64,000 bases of DNA from Candidatus Endomicrobiellum siamense (GTDB taxonomy: Bacteria > Elusimicrobiota > Endomicrobiia > Endomicrobiales > Endomicrobiaceae): NCBI GenBank assembly GCA_031268145.1, contig JAIRXS010000020.1, positions 1-64,000 of the forward strand. Reading direction: 5' to 3'. The position numbers and the translations under genes are program-made. How positions within the stretch are numbered: position 1 is the first letter of the stretch; every line of letters starts with the position of its first letter. The notes under the pieces were generated by a model, which was given only the letters and a program-made list of their open reading frames with translations, did not search any database and had not been told where the DNA came from. Below are positions 16,452-24,847 of the stretch, one piece after another.

Positions 16452-16805
16452 ATGAATAAAAGAAACAAGAAAATTAATGATTACTTAAATAAAGTAGTAG
16501 AAAGATTAAAAGCAGCAGACCCTTACAAGATTATCTTGTTTGGGTCCCATGCTAAAGGTACTGCTAAACCTGACAGTGATATTGACTTGATGGTGATACT
16601 GGATAATGAAATTTTGACTCGTGGAGAAGAAAACTCTACCCGCGATTGCAAAATAATAAAACTAATTTATGATATATATTACAAAAAAGGGATGGATATC
16701 CAAATTTATTCAAGAGCAGAATACAATTATCTTAAAAATAGAGATAGCTTTTTTATATACGAAATAGAAAAAACAGGTGAGACAATATATGAAAAATATC
16801 ATTAA
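16452..16805 (+). CDS. MntA-like nucleotidyltransferase antitoxin
   Basis: A 117-aa minimal nucleotidyltransferase with FGSHAKGTAKPDSDIDLMVI, the GSxxxG...SDxDL motif; a third catalytic Asp is plausible in KKGMDIQIY. It overlaps the HEPN gene downstream, the classic order of MNT/HEPN (MntA/HepT) type VII toxin-antitoxin pairs, in which the MNT protein AMPylates and silences the HEPN RNase. AAGGA lies 8 bases before the ATG. The paralogue at 7562 lacks a HEPN partner. Confidence 0.85.
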   Translation: MNKRNKKINDYLNKVVERLKAADPYKIILFGSHAKGTAKPDSDIDLMVILDNEILTRGEENSTRDCKIIKLIYDIYYKKGMDIQIYSRAEYNYLKNRDSFFIYEIEKTGETIYEKYH

Positions 16806-17166
16806 AGATTGGTTAACTGTTGCCAAAGATGATATGGCTACTGTCAGAGAATTACTAAAAGCTGATGTGATAATAACAGGGTCTGCTACTTTTTATTGTC
16901 AGCAAGCAATTGAAAAATATTTCAAAGCTTTTTTAATCGAGCACTCCTGGGAGCTCGAAAAAACTCATGACTTAATTCATCTTTTTAAAGAAATTAAAAA
17001 AATTAAAGATTTTGCTTTTTCCGAAGAAATGATAATAAAAATTTATAGCAAATTTAGAAAAATTCGCTATCCAGATAATTACAACCCTCCTACCGAAGAA
17101 GAAGTTAGAGAATATTTTCAATTTGCATTAGAAGTTGAAAAGAAAATTAAAGAAGAATTAATGTAA
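16789..17166 (+). CDS. HEPN domain protein, HepT-like toxin candidate
   Basis: A 125-aa all-helical HEPN protein (PF05168-like): TFYCQQAIEKYFKAFLIE, KTHDLIHLFKEI and KFRKIRYPDNYNPPTEEEV are typical. The RKIRYPD motif is that of the COG2250 type; the strict R-x4-6-H RNase motif of other HEPN toxins is not obvious, so RNase activity is uncertain. The start at the ATG 16789 follows AGGTGAG at good spacing and overlaps the MNT gene by 17 bases; a GTG at 16777 is possible. The pair probably forms a toxin-antitoxin or stress module; DNA-mobility context (MITE upstream, large hairpin downstream) agrees. Confidence 0.82.
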   Translation: MKNIIKDWLTVAKDDMATVRELLKADVIITGSATFYCQQAIEKYFKAFLIEHSWELEKTHDLIHLFKEIKKIKDFAFSEEMIIKIYSKFRKIRYPDNYNPPTEEEVREYFQFALEVEKKIKEELM

Positions 17167-17230
17167 TCTTAATTTATTAGTTTATCTTTATTTATCAAAT
17201 ACAAATTGCCATTTTATTTTGCAATGTCTA

Positions 17231-17297
17231 AAACCTGACTTTTTCACTTTAGGCAAAAAAAGAAAAAAGTGGTCACCAAAATGAAAAAGTCAGGTTT
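17231..17297. terminator. Large inverted repeat between convergent genes
   Basis: A perfect 16-bp inverted repeat (17231-17246 and 17282-17297; core AACCTGACTTTTTCA) encloses a 35-base purine-rich loop. It sits between the HEPN gene and comM, which converge, so a bidirectional terminator is likely, but the loop is unusually long for that and a small insertion element is an alternative. Confidence 0.5.
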
Positions 17298-17315
17298 ATA
17301 GGATATAGAAAAAAT

Positions 17316-18842
17316 TTAAAAGTTTCTATCAGAAAACCTATACTTTACAGCTTCTGCTATATGAGACGACCCAATATTTTGCATACCATCTAAATCTGCA
17401 ATGGTGCGCGCAACTTTTACAATTTTGTCATACGATCTAGCTGAGAGCATTAATTTTTCTATAGCCATCTTTAATATCGCGTAAGCGTCTTTATCTAAAA
17501 CACAGTACCTTTTTATTTCTTTTGACTGCATTTGAGCATTTGCATGTATTTTGCTCTTATAAAATCTATCAGTTTGCAATTGCCTTGCCCTTACCACTCT
17601 TTCCCTAATGCTTGCAGAACCTTCTGAAATAGTTTCTAAGTCTGTAAGCTCTGATAGTTTTAACGCCAAAACTTCAACGTGAATATCTATCCTATCCATT
17701 AAAGGCCCAGAAATTTTATTTTTATACTTGTTTATCTGAGTGGGTGTACAAATACAATCTTTTTCTCTGTGCCCTAAATTACCACAAGGGCAAGGGTTCA
17801 TAGCAGCAACAAGCATAAATGAAGCTGGAAATGTAAAGCTCTCTTTTGCTCTAGAAATTGTTATTTTTTTATCTTCTAGAGGCTGTCTTAAAATTTCTAA
17901 AGAGTCTCTTCTAAATTCTGCAAATTCATCTAAAAACAAAACACCGTTATGAGCAAGACTTACTTCGCCTGGCTTAGGGTAAGCTCCTCCTCCTGCTAAA
18001 GCAATTGAAGAAGCAGTATGGTGCGGACTTCTAAACATGCGGTTTTTGATAAGCCCTTCACAAAAGTTATTGCCTACGACAGACCATATCTTTGTAGTTT
18101 CTATAGACTCATCAAAAGTCATAGGAGGAAGTATACTTGCAATACGTTTTGCTATCATGGTTTTTCCTGACCCTGGCGGGCCAGACATTAACAAATTGTG
18201 TCCGCCTGAAGCTGCAATCTCTGCAGCTCGTATGGCGCTTTTCTGCCCTTTAACATCTGAAAAATCATATTCATTATTTGACGAATTATTAAAAATTTCA
18301 TTTTCATTGTATTTATACGGCCCAACAACCATTTCACCGTTAATAAATTTGACAATTTCTGATAATATTTCAAAAGGAAAAACATTTACCGTACCTGCTA
18401 CGGAAGCTTCTTGCCTGTTTTCAAAAGGGACTATAAAATCTTTTATATTGTTTTTTGGTAAAGCTAAAGAAATAGGTAATACACCTTTAACTTTTCTTAT
18501 TTTGCCCTCAAGAGATAATTCCCCAATTGCACAAAATTTCTTAAGATTTTCTTTTTTTATTTTCCCAACAGCTGATAGTATGCACAAAGCTATTGGCAAA
18601 TCAAAAATGCCACCTTCTTTTTTTATATCAGCTGGCGCCAAATTGACAGTAATTTTTTTTGAAGGGAATTCAAATTTTGAATTTTTTATAGCTGCAATAA
18701 CTCTATCGCGAGACTCTTTAACAGCAACATCAGGCAAACCAACGATAGAAAAGACTGGCATTCCTGAGGAAATATAAGTTTCTACTTCAACTATGTTTGC
18801 ATCTATCCCATTAAGTGCCGCAGAGTAAATTAGAGAAAGCAT
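17316..18842 (-). CDS. comM: YifB/ComM family Mg-chelatase-like AAA+ ATPase
   Basis: A 508-aa protein with the ChlI-like N-terminal domain (GLPDVAVKESRDRV), Walker A GPPGSGKTM, Walker B VLFLDEFAEF, sensor AAMNPCPCGNLGH and the C-terminal Mg_chelatase_C domain. ComM is a hexameric helicase that promotes branch migration during homologous recombination of incoming DNA. The length is standard. The ATG at 18842 is the natural start. It lies 69 bases downstream of the subtilase gene on the same strand, without a clear terminator between them. Confidence 0.93.
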   Translation of the reverse strand: MLSLIYSAALNGIDANIVEVETYISSGMPVFSIVGLPDVAVKESRDRVIAAIKNSKFEFPSKKITVNLAPADIKKEGGIFDLPIALCILSAVGKIKKENLKKFCAIGELSLEGKIRKVKGVLPISLALPKNNIKDFIVPFENRQEASVAGTVNVFPFEILSEIVKFINGEMVVGPYKYNENEIFNNSSNNEYDFSDVKGQKSAIRAAEIAASGGHNLLMSGPPGSGKTMIAKRIASILPPMTFDESIETTKIWSVVGNNFCEGLIKNRMFRSPHHTASSIALAGGGAYPKPGEVSLAHNGVLFLDEFAEFRRDSLEILRQPLEDKKITISRAKESFTFPASFMLVAAMNPCPCGNLGHREKDCICTPTQINKYKNKISGPLMDRIDIHVEVLALKLSELTDLETISEGSASIRERVVRARQLQTDRFYKSKIHANAQMQSKEIKRYCVLDKDAYAILKMAIEKLMLSARSYDKIVKVARTIADLDGMQNIGSSHIAEAVKYRFSDRNF

Positions 18843-18911
18843 TCTTTAGGACTCTCTTTAACTGTGTTGTAACTAGATTTGCTTATGATTGTATTGATCT
18901 AGTACTTTGAT

Positions 18912-21077
18912 TTATCTTGAAATAGCAATTTTTTTAACTTGGTTGTGGCCTAGAAATGTTTTTATACTTACAAAATACACACCTGGGGCAATTAAATCTC
19001 CACTTTGGTTTTTTAAGTTCCATTTAATCATTCTTTTATTTAAATTTGTATCGTGTATTAAATCTTCTGAACTAAAAGATTTTACAAATTCCCCTGTGAC
19101 AGTATAAACTGTAACATCTATTAAAGATGTGTTAAAAGGGAAGTTTGTTATTTTAATATAACCTTTTTCACTTAAGCTAACAGGGTTTGGGTAACATATG
19201 AATTCTCCAATCTCATTAAAAGGAATAATTTTATTGTTTAACATAAGCCTACCATATCCATAAGTATTGTTTGGAGAACCTGGCGAAGATATAGCCTGCA
19301 CATTTTCTAAAACTTTCTTTTTAAACATTCCGCTTGCAGTACTTGTTGAAAGTGTAGGATCTAAATTCAAGAGAAGAGCTGCAACAGCAGCTACGTGAGG
19401 CGCAGAAGCAGATGTACCGTGGAACCCTTTAGCTCCGTAAGATATTGTTGTAACACCTGTAGGGGCAACTAAATCTGGCTTTGTATTATCAACTGTTGAA
19501 TTTCTACGAGGACCTCTAGCACTATAATTTTCTATGCTTCCAGAAGCAGAAGCATACTTAAAAACATCTACAGCGCCAACAGTGAGCGCCATTTCAGAAT
19601 CTGCAGGAGAAGTAATACTAGATTCTGGATTTATGTCTACTGGATTTACGCAAGTATTTACAGTCGTCTCATCATTTGAAACATATATTCTCAATTCTCT
19701 GCTAGGATCAGAATCTACTCCTGTTTTTTGAATTTTCAATTTATATAAAGTACGCCCTGTTGTATTTTTAATATCTACTTTAGGTTGGCCAATACGGGCA
19801 TAACTAGTTGAGGATATAAAGGTCGTCCCGTCATTTTCATAAAGCCACAAATCATATTTTGTAGTTTTACGGACAAAATCATTCCATATAAGGTTAATAG
19901 TGGCAGTTGCACTAATTTGAATATCTAAAAATTCAGTACCGTTTGCAAATCTCATAAATCCTGGCGAGGTAGGGGAATCATTATACTTGCCAAACCAAGA
20001 CTTGTGAGCCCCATTGCCTGCTGCCACAATAAATAAAATATTATTGGCAAACGTAAATCCATCAATTGCTTGACTTGTAGACCCTTTACCATCCATAAAA
20101 CATTCACCATCAAAACCAATAGAACAACTTGCAATATTTATGTTATTGTTTACACAATATTCACAAGCATATCTTAACTCGTCACTATTTCTAACTTTCA
20201 ATAAATATATATCCACACCAGGAGCAATATCTGAAATTATTTCCGCGCATCCTGAACCGTGCGGTTCTGTTTCTAGTTTAGGGTCTAAATCTGTAACTGT
20301 AGTAATATTTTTCCCAACAAAGTCTTTGGCTATAAGTTTTTGCGGAAGTTCGCCTTGCTTTTGCAAAACATCAAAATTTTTAAAACCAGTGTCAATAACA
20401 GCAAGCTTTACATTTCTGCCATCAATACCGTTTATAAGAAATGTAGTGGCATCTATTGCGTCTCTACCTTCCGAAATAACTTCTAATGGTACTGCTAAAT
20501 TAGGAAGATCTATATAATCTACACCAGTCACAACAGATCTCATTTCTGCAATCAAATTAAGAGGAACATGCGCTACCATCGAAAGATCAGATCGCATATA
20601 TTTTATATTATGTTCAATAAAAAAATTTAAATCTATTTTACTATAATCTCGATCTACTGGATAAAAACTAATTTCTATTGTCTCTGAAGGATCTACTTTT
20701 TTAGATTTCAATTCTTCAACTTTCATTTCCAAACCATAACACATGGGCATAGCAAGACCTACCAAATCCATACCGGCCACAACCTTCCTCATTTCTTCAA
20801 TCAAATTAAGAGGAACATTCGCTGTTATAAAATGTGGAGATTGATTGTATTTTATGTTATGTTTAATAAAAAAATTTAAATCTATTTTACTGGTGTCTCC
20901 TTCTATCGAACGGAGATAAATGGCTAATTGGATACTACCCGGCCATGATTCAGATTGCAGCTTTTTAACTTCCATTTCCAATGCAGGAGTGATAGGGATC
21001 GTCGCAAAAGAAAAACTAACAAAAAACATCAGAAATAATATCACAGCAACGCTTTTATTAAATAATTTACATTTCAT
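18912..21077 (-). CDS. Secreted subtilisin-like protease with duplicated prodomain and FlgD-like C-terminal domain
   Basis: A 721-aa exported serine protease. After a signal peptide (~1-25) come two tandem ~80-residue modules (each with KIDLNFFI-HNIKY and VPLNLI-EMR-VV) that resemble inhibitory prodomains. The S8 catalytic domain has Asp219 (AVIDTGF), His263 (EPHGSG), oxyanion Asn345 (AAGNG) and Ser546 (HGTSASAPH); a long insertion (~355-465) looks like a beta-sandwich. The last ~105 residues (CYPNPVS, VTVYTVTGEFV, GVYFVSI) are a FlgD-like/T9SS-like Ig domain used for outer-surface attachment or secretion. The preceding genes are a broken copy of its N-terminus and a PorV-like protein. Confidence 0.88.
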   Translation of the reverse strand: MKCKLFNKSVAVILFLMFFVSFSFATIPITPALEMEVKKLQSESWPGSIQLAIYLRSIEGDTSKIDLNFFIKHNIKYNQSPHFITANVPLNLIEEMRKVVAGMDLVGLAMPMCYGLEMKVEELKSKKVDPSETIEISFYPVDRDYSKIDLNFFIEHNIKYMRSDLSMVAHVPLNLIAEMRSVVTGVDYIDLPNLAVPLEVISEGRDAIDATTFLINGIDGRNVKLAVIDTGFKNFDVLQKQGELPQKLIAKDFVGKNITTVTDLDPKLETEPHGSGCAEIISDIAPGVDIYLLKVRNSDELRYACEYCVNNNINIASCSIGFDGECFMDGKGSTSQAIDGFTFANNILFIVAAGNGAHKSWFGKYNDSPTSPGFMRFANGTEFLDIQISATATINLIWNDFVRKTTKYDLWLYENDGTTFISSTSYARIGQPKVDIKNTTGRTLYKLKIQKTGVDSDPSRELRIYVSNDETTVNTCVNPVDINPESSITSPADSEMALTVGAVDVFKYASASGSIENYSARGPRRNSTVDNTKPDLVAPTGVTTISYGAKGFHGTSASAPHVAAVAALLLNLDPTLSTSTASGMFKKKVLENVQAISSPGSPNNTYGYGRLMLNNKIIPFNEIGEFICYPNPVSLSEKGYIKITNFPFNTSLIDVTVYTVTGEFVKSFSSEDLIHDTNLNKRMIKWNLKNQSGDLIAPGVYFVSIKTFLGHNQVKKIAISR

Positions 21078-21163
21078 TTAAACTTGCCTCTAATAAAATT
21101 ATAGAATTAAAAGTAAATTTTTACCTATAAAAAAACTTCGTGAAAAACTATAATGAATTAAAA

Positions 21164-21532
21164 CTATTCTCTTGTCAACGATGGTATAGCAAAATTAGGT
21201 AGATCTACATAATCCACACCGGTCCAACTTCTCTCATTTCTTCAATCAAATTAAGAGGGACATGCGCTGTCATTGCTTTCGAATACACCCATTTATTATA
21301 CTCTATAATTATGTTTAACAAAAAAACTTAAATCTATTTTACTGGCATCTTCATCTGTTGCATAAAGAGTAATGTGTATTGTTTCTGGCGGATCTGTTTT
21401 TTTAGATTGCAATTCTTTAACTTTCATTTCCAATACATAAGTTAGAGGTATGTACCCAGCAAGAGAAAAACTAACAAAGAAAATTAAAATTAACATTACA
21501 TTAATAGTTTTTCCAAACAATTTGTTTTTCAT
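21164..21532 (-). pseudogene. Decayed copy of the subtilase N-terminus
   Basis: The ATG at 21532 opens a signal peptide and prodomain module closely matching the subtilase (LEMKVKELQSKKTDP, SKIDLSFFVKHN), but the frame breaks at about 21300 after KHN. The homology resumes in another frame as TAHVPLNLIEEMRE and, after a second small deletion, as YVDLPNFAIP, ending at a TAG at 21164. No catalytic domain follows. This is the remnant of a tandem duplication of the 5' part of the protease gene. The 78-codon open part (21296-21532) could still make a short secreted peptide. Confidence 0.85.
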
Positions 21533-22438
21533 TTAAAATACCACCTTTAATGAAATTATGTTAGAATTTCCTAAATCTCCATATGGCAGCCACGCATAAT
21601 CTATATAAACAATATTTATCTTTAAACCAAATCCCAAAGACAAGTTTCTTTGATACCAACTACCTAACGAAGAGTTGCTGTTGGTCAATGCCCAGTTATA
21701 ACCGCCCCTTAAAGTAAAATTTTCACCAACTCCAACTTCTAAACCACTTTTGAGCCACATTGTATTATCAAAAAAAGACTTTAGTTCAAGTCCTACCTTA
21801 CAAGGCTCAATAATTTTATTTGCATACGACAAATATGCATTTGAAGGAAGCATGTATCTATCTACTTTCGGACCTAAATTCTCAAGACCCAACGCCACAG
21901 ACGACTTATCGCTTAATGCTAAAAATGCTGCTATGTCAAAAGCAAGTCCATTTGTTTTAACACTGTCAATATTTGTAAATATATATTTAATATCTGCTCC
22001 TAAAGATATATTTTCTCTTATACGATATCCCACTCCTGTCTGCACACAAGAGTCTGCTGCTCCAAATGTTCCATTTTCAAAATAATTGCCGCTACTATCT
22101 TCTATATAAGACTCTATCTTTCCATAATCAAGTCCAAAATATGACACATTAAACCCTAGTTTTTTATAAGGCATTGCAAAATTAAAAGAATTATATCCTG
22201 TGTTTTGAAAGTGAATTACCTTTGAGGCTTGGATATTATAATGTCCTATGAATCCTAAAACTGCAGGGTTTGTAAATGAATGATTTCTGTCAAATGTTGT
22301 TATATTTCCTAAAGCTGCTTGCGTTGCGTTTTTGGCCAATTTTAAAAAAGGGAACACTGTTGTCCCTGCTGCTGCAATAACATTATTTGAAAACAAAAAA
22401 ACAAAAATAAAACTACTTATTGCCTTTTTTATGTTCAT
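21533..22438 (-). CDS. PorV/PorQ-like outer membrane beta-barrel protein
   Basis: A 301-aa protein with a signal peptide (MNIKKAISSFIFVFLFSNN) and then alternating beta-strand segments, with an N-terminal GTTVFPFLKLAKNATQAALGN block followed by NPAVLGF, the hallmark of the PorV/UPF0164 family. In Bacteroidetes PorV is part of the type IX secretion attachment complex; in Elusimicrobia relatives are common outer membrane proteins of unknown role. It ends directly at the ATG of the broken protease copy and precedes the FlgD-domain subtilase, which suggests a link in surface export. AAGGA precedes the start. Confidence 0.8.
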   Translation of the reverse strand: MNIKKAISSFIFVFLFSNNVIAAAGTTVFPFLKLAKNATQAALGNITTFDRNHSFTNPAVLGFIGHYNIQASKVIHFQNTGYNSFNFAMPYKKLGFNVSYFGLDYGKIESYIEDSSGNYFENGTFGAADSCVQTGVGYRIRENISLGADIKYIFTNIDSVKTNGLAFDIAAFLALSDKSSVALGLENLGPKVDRYMLPSNAYLSYANKIIEPCKVGLELKSFFDNTMWLKSGLEVGVGENFTLRGGYNWALTNSNSSLGSWYQRNLSLGFGLKINIVYIDYAWLPYGDLGNSNIISLKVVF

Positions 22439-22495
22439 ACTTTTTCCTTCTTTGATATTAGATTTTTTCTTCTTCTTGTCTAATTTTTACAGTAT

Positions 22496-23095
22496 CTACT
22501 CATCTTGTATATTTTTTTTATTTGCTAGTATTGATATTGCTCTATCTATTCCTGCCTTAAGAGTTTCTTCAACAAATAACATTGCATCTTTCTTTATTAA
22601 ATTTATTTTCTCTTTATCTTCTTTTAAAAATTTAGATAAAACAAAGTTAGAAACGTCATTATTTTCTGGCAATGGCCCTATACCCAACTTCATTCTAGGA
22701 AACTTTTCTGAACTTAAATACTCTATAATGGACTTTATACCATTATGCCCACCAGAAGAGCCTGACATTCTTACTCTATATTCTCCTAAAACAATTGAAA
22801 AATCGTCATAAAAAACAAAAATTTCTTCAGGTTTAATTTTATAGTATTTTGCAAAAGACATTATAGCAGAGCCAGAAAGATTCATAAAGGTAGTTGGCTT
22901 TAAAAACCATTTTTTTCTATCAGAAGTATCATAAAAACAAATATCTGCTATATTATCCCAAGATTTAAATTGTAAATGCAAGTTTTTAGCTATTTCATCT
23001 AAAACTATAAATCCTAAATTATGGCGAGTATTTATATAGTGATGTCCCGGATTGCCAAGCCCTATAAAAAGTTTAATATCCATACTCATAGGCAT
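22496..23095 (-). CDS. pth: Peptidyl-tRNA hydrolase
   Basis: Cleaves peptidyl-tRNA dropped by ribosomes. The motif IGLGNPGHHY, the catalytic His in NTRHNLGF, FLKPTTFMNLSG and SGSSGGHNGIKSII are all present. At 199 aa it has normal length. The first Met at 23095 is close to GGGG; in-frame ATGs at 23089 and 23083 are possible alternatives. It follows rplY and prs in the conserved glmU-prs-rplY-pth order. Confidence 0.95.
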   Translation of the reverse strand: MPMSMDIKLFIGLGNPGHHYINTRHNLGFIVLDEIAKNLHLQFKSWDNIADICFYDTSDRKKWFLKPTTFMNLSGSAIMSFAKYYKIKPEEIFVFYDDFSIVLGEYRVRMSGSSGGHNGIKSIIEYLSSEKFPRMKLGIGPLPENNDVSNFVLSKFLKEDKEKINLIKKDAMLFVEETLKAGIDRAISILANKKNIQDE

Positions 23096-23133
23096 GTCCC
23101 CGCCCCGGACATATTATTAAAGCTTTTAACTGT

Positions 23134-23811
23134 TTATCTCTTTGCCCCACTTGCAGCAGGAACAGCTTCAGCACCTTCTTCTTTGTCTTTCTTGCCTTTA
23201 CTTATTACTTCTGGCTGAGCGCTTTCTGCAGTTTCTTCTTTAGGTTTTTCTTCTTCAGCAGCAACAGTTATAACATTGACTATTAAAGTACTTGGGTCTT
23301 GAATATACTCTACTCCATCAAGCTTTGGCAAATCTGCAATTGTTATACCTTGCCCTAATCCAAGAGAACTTACATCAACTGCAATTGTCTGAGGGATATT
23401 TTTTGGAAGAGCTTTAACCTTAACTTCTCTAACAATAAACTCCATCAAGCCACCAAAATTTTTAACACCATCTGCAACTCCATCAATATGTATAGGAACT
23501 AAAACTTCAACTTTATCCTCTAAGGAAATTGCTTGAAAATCTATATGTATCGGATTTTGCGTTAAAATATCTCTTTGTAAAGATTTTATAATAACAGATT
23601 TTTTCCCGTATTTAAAGTTTAAGTCAATAATTACGTTTGCACCATTTTCTGCTATTATAGACATAAATTTTTTTGAGTCAACTGCTATAGGTTCTGACTT
23701 TACGTTTTTCCCATAAAATACAGCTGGTATTTTTTCTTCTTTTCTTAAAGCAGACAATTTACTTTTTGCTCCCAGCTCTCTTGTCTGCACATCTAAAATA
23801 ACTTCCTTCAT
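23134..23811 (-). CDS. rplY: 50S ribosomal protein L25 (Ctc form)
   Basis: Binds 5S rRNA. The 225-aa protein has the N-terminal L25 domain (KSKLSALRKEEKIPAVFYGK, VDLNF-like strand, HIDFQAI) and the C-terminal TL5/Ctc beta domain (VEVLVPIHIDG, ITIADLPKLDG). The last ~45 residues are a Glu/Lys/Ala-rich low-complexity tail. GGAGG lies 6 bases before the ATG. Its place between prs and pth is conserved in many bacteria. Confidence 0.94.
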   Translation of the reverse strand: MKEVILDVQTRELGAKSKLSALRKEEKIPAVFYGKNVKSEPIAVDSKKFMSIIAENGANVIIDLNFKYGKKSVIIKSLQRDILTQNPIHIDFQAISLEDKVEVLVPIHIDGVADGVKNFGGLMEFIVREVKVKALPKNIPQTIAVDVSSLGLGQGITIADLPKLDGVEYIQDPSTLIVNVITVAAEEEKPKEETAESAQPEVISKGKKDKEEGAEAVPAASGAKR

Positions 23812-23860
23812 TTAAATCCTCCGTTGTATATGTATATATACAAATATATTATTTTTACGC

Positions 23861-24793
23861 TTATATGAATAATGCGCTTATAGATTCATTATTTGATATT
23901 CTCTTTATGGCTTCTGCTAAAATGGATGCTATGCCTAAAACAACAATTTTTTCTGTAGGTCCATCATTTGAAAGAGGTATAGAGTCTGTTATAACAACTT
24001 CTTCTATTAGAGATTTCTGAATTCTTTGCTTAGCTTGTCCTGAAAGAACTCCGTGAGAAGCTGCAGCAAAAATTCTAGCTGCACCTTTTTCTTTTATTGC
24101 ATCTGCAACTTTTGTTAGAGTACCTGCCGTATCTATCATATCATCTAAAATTATACATGTTTTGTCTTTCACTCCACCAATAATATTCATAACAGCGGCC
24201 TCATTTGGACAAGGTCTTCTTTTATCTACAATCGCAAGCTCAGCATTAAAATGTTTTGCAAAAGCTCTTGCTCTTTCTACACCACCAGTATCAGGAGAAA
24301 CTATAACAATATCATTTAATTTTTTCTCTTTAAAATATTTTAAAATTACTGGTATACCATAAAGATGATCTACAGGTATATCAAAAAACCCTTGTATTTG
24401 CCCGGCATGTAAGTCCATAGTTAGAACTCTTGTAATACCTGCAGTTGCAAGTAAATTTGCAACTAATCTTGCACTAATTGGTACTCTTGGCTCTGACTTC
24501 CTATCTTGTCTTGCATATCCATAATATGGTATCACAGCAATAATTTTTCTAGCTGAAGCTCTTTTTAAAGCATCTGCAATAATTAAAAGTTCCATTAAAT
24601 TTTCATTTACTGGAGTGCTGGTAGGTTGAATTACATAGCAGTCTGCTCCTCTAATATTATCAACTATTTTTACTTGCACTTCTCCATCACTAAACCTGCC
24701 GACTTTTGCTTCGCTTAAAGATATGCCTAAATGCTGCGTAATTTGTTTTGCAAGCTCTATATTAGCATTACCTGAAATAATTTTTAGTTTCAT
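23861..24793 (-). CDS. prs: Ribose-phosphate pyrophosphokinase
   Basis: Makes PRPP from ribose-5-phosphate and ATP for nucleotide, His and Trp synthesis. It begins LKIISGNANIELAKQI, has the ATP-loop YYGYARQDRKSEPR and the PRPP-binding signature CIILDDMIDTAGT. At 310 aa it is full length. AGAGG precedes the ATG. It stands between glmU and rplY, as in many genomes. Confidence 0.96.
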   Translation of the reverse strand: MKLKIISGNANIELAKQITQHLGISLSEAKVGRFSDGEVQVKIVDNIRGADCYVIQPTSTPVNENLMELLIIADALKRASARKIIAVIPYYGYARQDRKSEPRVPISARLVANLLATAGITRVLTMDLHAGQIQGFFDIPVDHLYGIPVILKYFKEKKLNDIVIVSPDTGGVERARAFAKHFNAELAIVDKRRPCPNEAAVMNIIGGVKDKTCIILDDMIDTAGTLTKVADAIKEKGAARIFAAASHGVLSGQAKQRIQKSLIEEVVITDSIPLSNDGPTEKIVVLGIASILAEAIKRISNNESISALFI

Positions 24794-24847
24794 ATTGCCT
24801 CTTGTACCCTTATATATTAGCTAATATATATAACTCCAACTATAAAT

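Noticed and set aside
18037-18777. 246-codon plus-strand open frame
   Set aside because: Entirely antisense to comM, whose motifs are clear; a shadow frame of a biased coding sequence.
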